A DNA stretch of 64,000 bases from Brevipalpus yothersi. Lineage: Eukaryota; Arthropoda; Arachnida; Trombidiformes; Tenuipalpidae. Of the stretch, positions 37,757 through 48,514 are shown piece after piece. Where the stretch lies: contig QZCP01000390.1 of assembly GCA_003956705.1 (NCBI GenBank), forward strand, positions 62,001-126,000. The letters are read 5' to 3'. Under the pieces are notes generated by a model. It saw only the letters and a program-made list of their open reading frames with translations, was not told where the DNA came from and searched no databases. Within the stretch, counting starts at the first letter, position 1. Each line of letters begins with the position of its first letter. Position numbers and translations under genes: made by a program.

Positions 37757-39797
37757 TAGAAGTAATAGCATCTCTCGTGAGAGCTCCAGACACGGAAAAC
37801 ACGAGTGATGCGGATGAGAGCGGCAAAAGTTGACCATAGTCAAGCTTGATCCTGTAGCCGATCTTAATTACCGGTATTCAACTTGATAATATCCGCTCGA
37901 CTATATGATACACAGGATACTGGAAGGAAGTAAGAATGTTTGCTAAGGAAATAAGGAATGACATTTGCTTTGATGACTACTCCAAATACTTGCCATTCGA
38001 ATGCAGCTATGCATTTATCCAGCTAAAAATTTTTTTTCCGTTACTTGGTCATTTCTCTTTCTTTTTAGATTGAACGATGGGAAAGAAAATTTAATTGAAG
38101 AGGAAACTGTTCTCGAATCGATGCTTAGAAGAAAGCATACAAGATTCAGAGGTTTTCTCGTGATACAGATATCCCAGAGTTGTTCAACATATATTTGATG
38201 AAGGTTCTGGAAACGTTTGCTCGGAAACAGATTCATTATTCTGCAATCAATGAAATTAAACTTTGTTCAACAAATCTTAGTGGAAACATGTGAAGACAAA
38301 CTTGTTCACGAAAAATTGTGATGACTGAATTGCAATCGTCTTCAACATGGAAATTCGATCAGTTCTACACGTGGGGATCAGGTGAGTTTCATTTCATTGC
38401 TAATATGTTCAGACAAGTTGGATGAAAAAATGCATTAGAAAATTGAAATACTAATTGGATCATTCAAACATTTGAGTATTCTTTGTTTTTATCCTCTATT
38501 TTTCTCTGAGAATTCATTTCCATCGATTTTGACCTCGTTTTTCTCGGAAAATATAAGTATATTTAGTCGATTCATTAAATTACTCAAAAGATCAGAAATC
38601 TTCATCGCTCTTCCAATCTAATCAAAGTTTTAAGATGTTCTCAGCCGTGAATCTTCTGACTCTCGGAAGAGTAACCAAAAAACATTAAAAAGTTTGCTAA
38701 TCAGCATTTGATTATCATCAGGATACAAGAGAAGAAATCAAGACAGTGCAATAGCATCGAATAAAGTTCAAATAAATCTATTAGCACTCATCAAAAGACC
38801 CTGAAAATTTTCGATCGATAACATAATCCGTTCTTTACCATAGATCTATGTTGAAAGGGTTCTTCTAATGAGGCAATCTCAAAAAGAGATGGATGAAATA
38901 AGCAAAAAAACTTATGACCTACACTGATGCTAGATCATGACATTTTTCAAGCTTTCTAGCTTCTTAGGCGTGCAGAGAAGAATCATTGAGACCATCGAAC
39001 ATTGAAGACATTTGCACAGTCGATCAGATCTATCCGAAAGTATATACCGAGTATACGGAAGCTTCCTGAGTCTGATAGAGTTTCCGCTTAGTTAATCTGA
39101 TAACATTCACAAGACAATCCCTGAACCATGAGGTTTACGAGAATAAGCCAAATCGTGATAATCTACCTCCATCAAAAGCTTGTAATTAGTGGAGGAGTTT
39201 CTCTAGTACTTTATAAACAGGGGAAATGTTCATTAAACCAAGTCGAATTGAAAGATACCAGATAAAATTTAAATGTATCACAAGCACTGCAAAACAACTC
39301 TAGCAAAAGTATCGTGAAATTCGATTCAATATAATCTGAACTACCAAATAGTTTTCGAGGCATAGTAAAAAGGGTATAGAGAAAGTTATTGCTCACCATG
39401 GATGAACAATCAGTCCAAATGAACAGAGAATCACATCTATCAGATACCTTTGTCCGGAAATATTGCATTGCAAAATGTCAGATCTTCGAATCAAATTCCC
39501 TTTCAGCTACAATTCCGTAAGCCTCTTTATATGGCCCCGTCTTTTTGATATCGCTCCTCCAACTCTTTTCCAGTCCAAAAGATCTAGATGCAGAATTCGA
39601 AATATCCTATTTTTATGTTGATGCATAAAATCTGAGTGCTTACTCTTCCAAAAAACTTATACCCAAAAAGACACAAAAAAGTTCCAAAAAGCAATGCAAA
39701 GGGAGAGTGCTAAATGCATGTCGATTGAAACAAAAATGTTTTCCAAACCATTAATCTTTCCTCTTTCACTATCTGGATGATTATGTTAGGTAATTTT

Positions 39798-39799
<2 letters not shown>

Positions 39800-39866
<67 letters not shown>

Positions 39867-39871
39867 GAGAG
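39800..39871 (+). repeat. (GA)n microsatellite with one interruption
   Basis: 72 bp GA array with a single A-to-C change near 39854. It lies about 440 bp upstream of the CysRS start. Confidence 0.94.
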
Positions 39872-40310
39872 GATCATCTACCAAAGTTTTGCCAACAGAA
39901 AAGTCCAGATAAAAGCCTCCTTCAACCATTTGAGTGTGAATCATTTTGTCACTCGAAAAAATCATCGCTTCTGAGTAATAAGTTGGACCAAAAAGTTCTC
40001 TTCATATCATTCTCCATCTCTTTATCGAAATTTTCATCCAAAATCCACACAAATACATAGAATTCTGTTGCCCTGGATAACTGTAAATTCGTGAAAATAG
40101 TGCAGATCAGTTTAAATTTTGGCGCTCAAAAAATGCTATCTGTTCATGCTCGAAGTTTGGCATGTTGAGTTGGTTGATCTGTTTTGATACATCGTCATTT
40201 TTGCCGGTTTCCTCAATATTGTGAGTGTACGAAAAGTTGGTTAGCTTGCTAATTTAAATTATTAGTTTGACAAGTTTCCCGGTTGATTGTGGACATAAGT
40301 GTGGTAGACA

Positions 40311-42860
40311 ATGGAAGTGACTTGCCCTGAATTCAAAGTTTTCAATAGCCTTGGTAGAAAGAAGGTAGGTAGTGACTTTTGATTGTAGTGACGAATGCTG
40401 ATTCCCATTGTGTTTGCATTGTTTTGATGAATTTTTAGGAAAAGTTTCAAATTAATCCAAATCACGATGGAAAAATTCGATGGTACAATTGTGGGCCAAC
40501 AGTGTACGATAGCTCCCATTTGGGTCATGCTCGTTCCTACATATCATTCGATATTATTCGTCGAATTTTGCAAGATATTTTTGGCTATCAAGTTGAATAC
40601 GTCATGAATATTACCGATATTGATGACAAGATTATCAAGAGAGCACGTCAGATTCATTTGTTTGAAAAATTTCGCACTAGCATTCTCAAAGATGGGACCA
40701 AAGCTTTCGAAGATATTATGTCACAATCTACGGAATTTTATGGACAAAAATTGTCCCGCGAAACTGATGTGGACAAAAAAGCAATGATGGAAAGATTATT
40801 GGGCAAATGTGTTCTCTCTGTTGATGGAGATGTGAAAAGTATCGAGGAAGCTCTAAATGATAATCGGGACGTTCTGGTTGAATATCTGGATCATAAGTAT
40901 GGCTCTGAGGTTGAAGATAACAAGATATTCACATCTCTTCCTAGGAAGTTTGAGGATGAGTTCTTTGGCGATATGAAAGCTCTCAATATCCCGAAGCCCG
41001 AGACTGTAACAAGAGTCAGTGAATTCATTGATCAGATAATTGAGTACATTGAGAAGATTGTGGAGAACGGCTTCGCCTATGAGTCAAATGAGTCCGTCTA
41101 TTTTGATACTGTACGATTCAATGCTAAACATAAATATGGTAAATTAGTGCCTGAAGCTGTTGGTGATCAGAAAGCTCTCGAGGAAGGAGAAGGTGTTCTG
41201 AACGTTGACGAATCCAAAACAGAAAAACGGCATCCGAATGACTTTGCTCTTTGGAAGAGATCAAAGCCCGGTGAGCCGTTTTGGAAGAGTCCATGGGGTC
41301 CTAAAGGTAGACCTGGCTGGCATATCGAATGCTCTGTGATGTCTTACAAAGCTCTCGGAGATTCACTCGATATTCATTCGGGTGGTGTTGATCTCAAATT
41401 TCCTCATCATGAGAACGAAATAGCTCAATCAGATGGATTTTTTGACTCTGATGATGCTCGAATCAGATATTGGCTCCACACAGGTCATCTAGAAATTGAA
41501 GGATGTAAAATGTCTAAGTCTTTAAAAAACTTTGTCACCATTAGAGATGCCTTGAAAGACTATACTTTCAGTCAGTTGAGATTACTATTCTTGATGCATT
41601 CCTGGGGCGAAACTCTAGATTATAGTGAAGCAACCATGGTTGAAGCTTTGAAGTTTAGAAAAACATTACAGGTGAGTCGGTGTATAATTATTCGGATAAT
41701 TATTTAGGCTGATTCTCTTTACAGGAATTCTTTTCATCAGTAGAGGAGTTCTTGCCCGACTTGAAGCCAAAGTCCGAATTGTCTCCACATGATTCTGAAT
41801 TAGAAGTGAAGTAAGTTTTCCTCATTCTTCACATTCAAAGCGCTCTAATTTTCTTGATGATTGTAGATTTAAAGAAGCAAAGACACAAATTCTCAATCAT
41901 CTTACCGATAATTTTAATACAAAAGACGCTATGAAAGTCACTGCAAAGCTGGTCAATACAGTCAACAAATATCTCAAAGACGAACAGAGTCCAAACCCTG
42001 TGATACTGAAAGATGCTAGGAACTATATACTTGATTTATTGCAAAAACTCGGTGCCTGGGAGAAAGATTTGGATTTAGAAACTCCCAATGATCAGAAGGA
42101 AAAGAAAATAAGATATCTTGTTAAACCATTCTTGGAAGTACTAGCCTCGTTCAGACTGGAAATGAGGCAAATATGGAAAAATAGTCAGCTTGATCAGATT
42201 CCAGTGGCAATCGATACTGTCAAAAGTGACTTAGAAAAATTAGGTGTGGTACTGGAAGATGAGTTTGTTGATGAAAGATTGTCAACTCTAATCAAAATAA
42301 CAAACAGAGAGAAGCTCACTAAAGATTTGTCTTTAGATGAAGCAGAAGAGGCTATCAAACCTTTTTTGAAAATCTTGATGCAATTTAGAGAAGAATCATG
42401 GACAATTTGGAAAACTAATCAACCTGATTCGATAATCTCTCTAAGTGACAAAATTAGAAGCGATTTGTTAGATCTAAAAGTTGAGTTGACTGATGTCGAA
42501 AGTGGTAGGGCAAAAATGAGGATATTTTTCCTTGATGATGTTGAGATAAATCAGAGGAGTCGTGAAGAGAGTAGGAAGATTGCTGAGAAACAAGCTAAGT
42601 TGGCCGAACGAGAGGCTAAGGAGGCTCTCAAAAAAATACATCCATCCCAGCTATTTATACATTCCACTGATAAATACTCCAAGTTCGATGAAAAGGTGAG
42701 TCCAAACTGTCTGCTTAATTCAAAATGCTCAAACTATTTCTGCTCCCAGGGAATTCCTACTCATGATAATGAGGGAAAACCAATCACCAAGTCACAATTG
42801 AAGAAGTTGATCAAAATGTATGAGCAACAAGAGAAAAGGTATAATGAATCGGTGAATTAG
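40311..42860 (+). CDS. CysRS: Cysteinyl-tRNA synthetase, cytosolic
   Basis: Five exons, 40311-40364, 40439-41671, 41725-41810, 41867-42695 and 42750-42860, give about 770 aa (human CARS1 is about 748). This class I enzyme charges tRNA-Cys with cysteine. It shows YNCGPTVYD (zinc-ligand Cys about 36), the HIGH-type motif SSHLGHARSY, NITDIDDKIIKRARQ, WHIECSVM, DLKFPHHENEIAQ (zinc ligands) and the KMSKS loop GCKMSKSLKNF. The C-terminal tail HSTDKYSKFDEKGIPTHDNEGKP matches eukaryotic cytosolic CysRS. The ATG at 40311 was chosen because exon 1 supplies the conserved FKVFNSLGRKK, joining in phase 0 to EKFQINPN. Residues about 541-590 and 620-668 are related copies of one C-terminal helical segment (see findings). 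There is no mitochondrial presequence. Confidence 0.94.
42114..42497 (+). repeat. Internal coding duplication in CysRS
   Basis: Two related segments within exon 4 (unit A about 42114-42263, unit B about 42351-42497) share a pattern of VKPFLEVL / IKPFLKIL, then FR-E, IWK-N-Q, DTVKSDLEKL / DKIRSDLLDL and V-LEDE / VELTDVE. Only one such unit is expected in the family. Confidence 0.65.
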
Positions 42861-43482
42861 TGGAACACGAGTCTGGAGAAAATCTTTCAACCTAAACTCC
42901 ATTCATTTGCTGATTAATACTCTGAACTGAACCTAATTGTAAGTTCAAGCAAATGAACTTGATACAATTTTCAATAATACAGTTTCGTCCTCCTCCACGC
43001 AAGATATCATCACTTATACCAAGATGGTGAAACTACTCAACGCAATCCATACCAAATACAACTTGTCTTGGAATGTCATAGTAACGGAAAATTTTGAAAC
43101 AGTCTAGATCATAAGTCCAGAAAAACATTGTCTTCCCATCAACTATGAGGGGCTTCGAACCACGATTACATGAGTGGATTTAAACACAACTCTAAATCTC
43201 AACATGTGGATCTCATTGAGTCATTAATCATCATTCTTCTCTTCTTCCACCGATTTTCCCACAGAACCATCGTTTTTATAATGTAGGGGACTTAGAATTC
43301 TTTCAAAAAAAGATGAAGACATGATCTAGTAAATAATCATAATCTTATTACCACACCGAGAAATTACATTTGAACAATTGACGCAGTTTTTTTTCAACTT
43401 GGATTTAAAATATTCGACAAGTAGAGATGCAGTGTTCAAGGGAAAAATAATGATAAGGGTGGCTAGGAAAAGTCTTAAGCTT
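42861..43482. other. Convergent intergenic region
   Basis: About 620 bp between the CysRS stop (+) and the BAX inhibitor-1 stop (-). It should hold both 3' UTRs. Nothing else is recognised. Confidence 0.5.
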
Positions 43483-44652
43483 TCACTTGCGACGCCTACT
43501 CTGGCGTTCCTCTTTTTGCATAAGAATGACCAATATGTGCTTGAAAATAGAGATGAAATCAATGAAAACCATTACTGCATGACTGATGAAGTCGTCATCG
43601 CCGCGACGATGTTTCTCAATGATCAAGGTAGTGTCGTACATAACGAAACCAGACATGACAAAAAGGCCCATGTAGAGATTAGCTTGGAAAATCAGACGAG
43701 ATCCGAAGAAGAGGTTCAAGAGGGACATCCAGAATAGCATTGATAGGGCTGAGCTTAGAAGACCTCCCAAGTAGAGCCATTTGCCCTGATCTGCGAATAT
43801 TGCTGACAGAGTGAAACTAGCGAATATTATCGCCGTGCAGGAAAGTGCAGTTAACACTAGTGATGGATTAATGAACATGGCGACCTCCAAGAGTGGTCCA
43901 AGACTGAGACCTAAAGAAAAAAGAGGAAGAAAAAAATTTAGACTTTGATCGCATTTGTTCCGCATAATTGCATTTGATGATTGGGGAGTGAGAGGGAGAG
44001 AGAGAGAGTAGCAATGATCTACCATGTCCTTGAGAATTAAAATATCATAGTGGCAGATCGAGAGCAGAGAGTTGATCAGGATGATAGATTATTGCTAGCC
44101 AAGGAGAGGCAAATTTTCCAGCAGTAAATATCATTCTTGTGATGCTGATAAAGTACTTACCACTGCAGAAACCTAATCCAGCGAGATAGCCCATTCTTTT
44201 GGTATAATTTTCCCTTGTGTGAGGTGTGGAATAGAGAGCCATTATCAGACCAAAGGTTCCCAAAGAGGAGAGAAGACCTCCTGACAATAAGGAAGTGTAG
44301 AGATGGACATAGGCTCCAGCCGTAGCTGCTGCCAGGGCCACCACCATACTTCCATACACATTTTTCAGATGGTTTCTAGTCTCTTTTTCCCTACAAAGAT
44401 AATACAAAAGAGAAAAAATACACACACAAAGAGATGAGTTAAATTGAACAACTAAATGAAAACCATTTAGCCACTCAAAATAAATGTAATACACATCATG
44501 ATAAGGCCACTAAAGAAGGTTCCAGAAGAAAATACACATCAGCGTAAACACAGGGCGTCAAGAAGGAAGCGAAAGAAGAAAAAAAAGGATACTCACAATT
44601 TACGATCCAGTGCCGCAAAGAAATTGGGCAAACTTTGGAAAAGTGTAGCCAT
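43483..44652 (-). CDS. TMBIM6: BAX inhibitor-1 (TMBIM6)
   Basis: Three minus-strand exons, 44652-44597, 44390-44161 and 43910-43483, join in phases 2 and 1 to give about 238 aa, the usual size for TMBIM6. It is a multi-spanning ER membrane protein that sets ER calcium leak and protects cells from ER-stress-induced death. Family signatures are the N-terminus MATLFQSLPNFFAALDRKL, ETRNHLKNVYGSMVVAL, the loop PLLEVAMFINPSLVLTAL, then LFWMSLLNLFF, YMGLFVMSGFVMYDTTLIIEK and the C-terminal DFISIFKHILVIL, with a basic tail (SRRRK). About six or seven hydrophobic segments are visible. Upstream, a TGACGTCA palindrome lies 171 bp before the ATG. Confidence 0.93.
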
Positions 44653-44822
44653 AATTAATTGATTGAATTTGATATCTTGTGGTAATCAACAGAACAATTC
44701 ACTTATAATAATCTTCCACAACAATTTGTCAACAACAATCTTCACTTCTTTCACAAATTATAACTGCTGCGGCTGTTGCTCAAACTCTCGGATCATCTCT
44801 CAATAAGCGCCGCCCACTTTTA

Positions 44823-44830
44823 TGACGTCA
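44823..44830. promoter_or_regulatory. CRE/ATF-type palindrome upstream of BAX inhibitor-1
   Basis: A perfect TGACGTCA lies 171 bp upstream of the BAX inhibitor-1 ATG, next to a GC-rich GCGCCGCCCAC element at about 44807-44817 (a rare GC island here). CREB/ATF-family bZIP factors, including ATF6-type stress regulators, bind such sites. Regulation of this gene through it is an inference. Confidence 0.5.
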
Positions 44831-45900
44831 GCATCACAAACACACTTTTTAAAAGATCACTTTTTAAAGGCAACTTTTTCCAGACTCTTCGGGAAACAAA
44901 GTTTTTACCCATTTCGATTACGATTTCCTCACTTCGGGCAAATTCTATTTCGTAAGTTGGCTTGGCTCTAAGTAGAAGAATTATTATCATTTCAACCATT
45001 CTTACGCTTACACGTATAGTATTTTTTATTTATCATCATCATCATCACATCATTGCTGGATGACTGATGCCTTTTCTATTGAATTTTTCCTCAAGATGAT
45101 TCTGTATGACGATGGAATAGTTAGCTTATGAGTATGCTGGAAGAGAAAGAGAGAGTGAGCAGTTCGACAGTTGATCAGCACTTGATCATGATGATAAAAT
45201 TTCCATTGCATTTGCTTCGAAGTGATCAAAGTTTAAGGTAGAGCTGCAAAAGTGTGTAGAGAGTATTGGAATAATATGGGATTGAATGTGAAATGATCAG
45301 AAAATTGTTCTCAAAAACCGATCAATATGTGTATGTCTTTGGTACAATCCCAGTATCAACTGATGAATTTTATATCGCGTGAAATACATCAAGTTTGTTG
45401 GCCCTGATGAGGCGATTCAAGTTCGAATGAAATGATTGCGGAAGTTTTTCTTCCCTTCATTCATTGGTATATCCTTTAATGTGATGATTTGTTGAATGGT
45501 AACCAGAATTTTAAAAGCTATGCAAATCATTACATCGACGTTCTGGTAGACAAAGAAGAACGAAATGCTGATTCGATTGGTGGCAGTATTTCGAAACGAG
45601 CAATTGATTGATTTCAATTCATCTCGAAGAGAATCTAACTCTAATCAATTTCTCGCTCTCACAAAACCAGTCAGGAAGAGTAGTCAACCAAATTAGTCAT
45701 AATCTGATCTCACAATTCGTAAGTAATTGTCTTCCGCATTTTTATAGACAAAGAAGAGGAAATAAATATGATTCAACACACCTCGAAAAGGGTAGTCGGT
45801 TCGTTTATTCCATAATTTTCTGGCATGCTAAAAAATATTAAATAGTTTCAGAAAATTCAAGGGACAAATGAGAAGGAGAGAGCAGGAAAACCTAGAGAAT
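44831..45900. other. Intergenic
   Basis: Between the BAX inhibitor-1 promoter and the 3' end of the cuticle protein gene. No coding exon or dispersed repeat is recognised. Confidence 0.5.
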
Positions 45901-46620
45901 CTATTCACCAAGATATTCGAAAACTTCTTTATCCACATTTGGTATATTATAGATGTTATGATCTGGTTCATAATATTCTTGTTGCTTATGTCCACCATGT
46001 TTATAGTTCTCATGACTTCGACTGTTAATATGGGCATGACCTCTTTCCCCATATCCATAGGGCTCAGCATGGTCTTTCTTGTTATGGTATCCATGCTCAT
46101 CTGATTCATGATGATATTGGCCATGATGTTCTGGCTCATGATTATATTTTCCATGATGCTTCGGTTCATGATGGTATTGTTCATGGTGCTCAGGTTCATG
46201 ATGGTATTGCCCATGATGTTCTGGTTCATGGCTATATTTTTTATGACCAGATGGTATGTGTGAGTGACTGTGTCCATGTTGATCGGGACCATTCACAACT
46301 GCATCCGCTGAGTCGATATTAGTTGTACCAGGTTCATTGGTGTGTATACTAGCACGGAAGCCACCTTTATCGGCGATATACTTAACAATACGCTCTCTTC
46401 CATCGGCCAACTTTATTCCATAAGAACCTTTTTTTGCCCATGGATCACCACTTTCCTTATGGAAATGAGATCCCCATGGATCATGAACTTTGTAGCCGAA
46501 TTTATACTTTCCATGGCCATCCTGTTTGTGATGTATTTCACTATGTCCACCTCCGTGTTTGCTACATGTAGAATACACAAAAAGAGAAAAAACTAGAGTC
46601 AAAAAGAAAGGCAAGTTCAT
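45901..46620 (-). CDS. Cuticular protein with RR chitin-binding domain and His-rich repeats
   Basis: A single open frame of 239 aa without introns, starting at the ATG at 46620. Residues 1-20 form a signal peptide (MNLPFFLTLVFSLFVYSTCS). Residues about 39-98 form a Rebers-Riddiford-type chitin-binding domain of the chelicerate style: YKFGYKVHDPWGSHFHKESG, then KGSYGIKLADGRERIVKYIAD, then GGFRASIHTNEPG. It binds chitin in the exoskeleton. Residues about 131-170 are four exact-period decapeptide repeats of the form HEPEHHGQYH, followed by further His/Tyr/Gly/Lys-rich sequence. Such His-rich tails can coordinate metals or serve in quinone cross-linking (inference). The domain style is the main evidence for an arachnid or mite origin of this DNA. 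Confidence 0.88.
   Translation of the reverse strand: MNLPFFLTLVFSLFVYSTCSKHGGGHSEIHHKQDGHGKYKFGYKVHDPWGSHFHKESGDPWAKKGSYGIKLADGRERIVKYIADKGGFRASIHTNEPGTTNIDSADAVVNGPDQHGHSHSHIPSGHKKYSHEPEHHGQYHHEPEHHEQYHHEPKHHGKYNHEPEHHGQYHHESDEHGYHNKKDHAEPYGYGERGHAHINSRSHENYKHGGHKQQEYYEPDHNIYNIPNVDKEVFEYLGE
46111..46230 (-). repeat. Tandem 30 bp coding repeats (His-rich decapeptide)
   Basis: Four units of 30 bp within the cuticle gene encode HEPEHHGQYH and close variants (E to K, G to E, Q to K, H to N substitutions). The exact period keeps the frame, so copy number can change without disrupting the protein. Confidence 0.85.
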
Positions 46621-46951
46621 TTTTTTCTTCTATTCAAAATGATCAATTGTTCACTCATATAATTTTTTAAGTCTTCAAAACCAACACAACTCTTTAACTG
46701 CTCTTTTTGAACTGTCAAGAGCGATTACTTAATGTATATATATGAGCTAATAGAAAGATGTCCAATCATCCGTATAGTTAAGGCGTTCACTAGTACTGAT
46801 AATGAAGAGAGGTCAATACTGATATGTGTTAACTGCATTTTGAGTAGCAATATAATCAAGAACAATTAAAGGTTCGATAAAATGAGAATTTGAAAGTTTT
46901 TTCTCACCTGATAAATATGCAAGTCCACGGTGACCGAAGATTTCTATCATA

Positions 46952-48514
46952 TCACGTCAACTTGTTCAGCTCTGAACAACGATTAGGATATCGTAAAGCG
47001 AATTGGCGTAGAAGCGTTTCTTCATGAAGATATACTCCCGGTAATTGGTTACCCAAAGTGATCCAATTCGGTTGTAGATTGTGGGTCCGACCGAACAGTT
47101 CGATTTTCTTGGTTCCGGGCGAGAGACGTTCGATAATACCGTAAATTTCATCAGGTTTATGACTTGTCGCTCGAACTTCAGCAACAATTACATCGCAGTC
47201 AAGACCACAATTCAAATTATCTGGCTCTCCCTTGACTCCCACCAAACAATGTTCTTTACCATGATTTAACCAATGGCCTGTACGTCCGGTGCGAATGATT
47301 CTTTGTAGCTGATTTGTTTTCACCCATATAATTTCATCAACACGATCATAGCCCCAAAGTTCTAGACATTCACGACCCAATTCCATAGCTCGACCAGTTA
47401 CCCAGAGGAATAGAACACCTTTATCTTGAAGACACGGTATGTTCAACTGTCTCATCTCTTCATCAGACATTGTTCCGTAAGGTAGATCCATGTGTATATC
47501 CCATGGAGGATCAGCCATGATTACATCAAATTTTCCTAAAATGGACATGTCAAACGTTCTCAAATCACACTGAATCCACTGTGGATTGCGAAGAATATTC
47601 ACAAAACGACAATTATTTTCTACAATATCTTCTTTTCGATCACGTTGCCTTCTAATTGTGCCCATATCCACCTCATAGTGGACATATTTACAGCTATCCA
47701 TGTGGAAACATGTGTTCAGAAAGGAACAATCACCAAGTGATTCATCTGTATGTTTTTGGATAATTTTCTTGAAATGTAATTTATCACAGCTTTCACCCTG
47801 ATTGAGCACTTTATTACAATCATCACGAGTACCTTGAGCACAAAATTCTTGCACTTGACCTCCTCCGACAGATTGAAATTTTTCAATTAAAAGTTTATCT
47901 TTGGCAGTTGGTTTGCTTAGTAGATCGAGAATTTCTTTGGTTACTTTTTTATCTTCACGTTCTTTGATGGATGGAAGTGAGAGCAATTTTCCCAATATTT
48001 CTTCGGGCTCTAAATTCATTTCTGATTTTCGTTTACTTGATGGCCCATCATCACCCAGAATGGAACTCGATTTATTATCGATATCACTTTGAATCGTTCT
48101 TGTTTCTCCTGTCCTTGATGAAAATTCAGATGCTGATGTTATGGTAGATGAAATATTAGAACTGCTTGACTCGAAGCATGAATATTTTCGCTTCATAGTG
48201 GACATCTTGTAAACTCTCATTTTGACGATACTTAATTTACTAATAGTTCCAACACTCAATGGTCGATCACATTTTGGACACTTTATGGATTCTGTCATGC
48301 ATTTTTCGGCACATTGGGAACAAAATATACATCCACAATTATTTTTCACTGGATCTTCAGCTATTGTACCACAATATGGACACACATAATCGGTGGATGA
48401 AGTATCATCAGATGCTGACATCGAATTAGCAGATGAAGCAGCCGATGAAAAATTGTTAGTATTATGAATATTGATACTTTCTTTTGAATCCATCATTACA
48501 CTGTTTGTAACCAT
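46952..48514 (-). CDS. Mettl3: METTL3-type mRNA m6A methyltransferase with N-terminal RING finger
   Basis: One uninterrupted frame of 520 aa. METTL3 is the catalytic subunit of the METTL3-METTL14 complex that writes N6-methyladenosine on mRNA in the nucleus. The C-terminal half is highly conserved: the DPPW catalytic motif at residues 335-338 (MADPPWDIHMDLPYGT), WVTGRAMELGRECLELWGY, TNQLQRIIRTGRTGHWLNHG and SHKPDEIYG. Two CCCH-type zinc fingers precede it (C225-C233-C243-H247 and C263-C269-C275-H279). LSLPSIKEREDKK with EILDLLSKPTAKDK matches the family linker. KRK clusters at about 108 and 161 could be nuclear signals. Unusually, residues 45-82 form a RING-like finger (see its own entry), and the N-terminus is shorter than in vertebrates (about 580 aa). 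The lack of introns contrasts with most neighbours. A decayed copy of the 5' end lies about 3 kb upstream. Confidence 0.95.
   Translation of the reverse strand: MVTNSVMMDSKESINIHNTNNFSSAASSANSMSASDDTSSTDYVCPYCGTIAEDPVKNNCGCIFCSQCAEKCMTESIKCPKCDRPLSVGTISKLSIVKMRVYKMSTMKRKYSCFESSSSNISSTITSASEFSSRTGETRTIQSDIDNKSSSILGDDGPSSKRKSEMNLEPEEILGKLLSLPSIKEREDKKVTKEILDLLSKPTAKDKLLIEKFQSVGGGQVQEFCAQGTRDDCNKVLNQGESCDKLHFKKIIQKHTDESLGDCSFLNTCFHMDSCKYVHYEVDMGTIRRQRDRKEDIVENNCRFVNILRNPQWIQCDLRTFDMSILGKFDVIMADPPWDIHMDLPYGTMSDEEMRQLNIPCLQDKGVLFLWVTGRAMELGRECLELWGYDRVDEIIWVKTNQLQRIIRTGRTGHWLNHGKEHCLVGVKGEPDNLNCGLDCDVIVAEVRATSHKPDEIYGIIERLSPGTKKIELFGRTHNLQPNWITLGNQLPGVYLHEETLLRQFALRYPNRCSELNKLT
48269..48382 (-). 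other. RING-like zinc finger within METTL3
   Basis: Residues 45-82 fit C-x2-C-x11-C-x-C-x2-C-x2-C-x10-C-x2-C (C45, C48, C60, C62, C65, C68, C79, C82), with the RING-typical DPV, CG-IFC and CPKC contexts. The fourth ligand, normally His in C3HC4 RINGs, is Cys62. All eight zinc ligands are intact. Whether it acts as an E3 ligase or only as an interaction domain is unknown. Confidence 0.78.

Larger units (their letters stand above)
26757..40310. other. 13.5 kb gene-poor, microsatellite-rich stretch
   Basis: I find no exon chain with family resemblance on either strand. The sequence is AT-rich with frequent GA/CT-rich purine or pyrimidine segments and seven long arrays (listed separately). The many open frames of 60-120 codons here are low-complexity (Arg-Glu, Ser-Leu) or unpatterned. 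It could hold long introns, enhancers or a non-coding transcript. A 62-codon frame at about 27106-27304 has four cysteines but no recognisable context. Confidence 0.5.

Noticed and set aside
38321..38381. Short ATG-initiated segment (MTELQSSSTWKFDQFYTWGS) followed by GTGAGT, possibly a 5' exon of CysRS
   Set aside because: CysRS has a better ATG at 40311 giving the conserved N-terminus, and no acceptor linking the two in frame was found.
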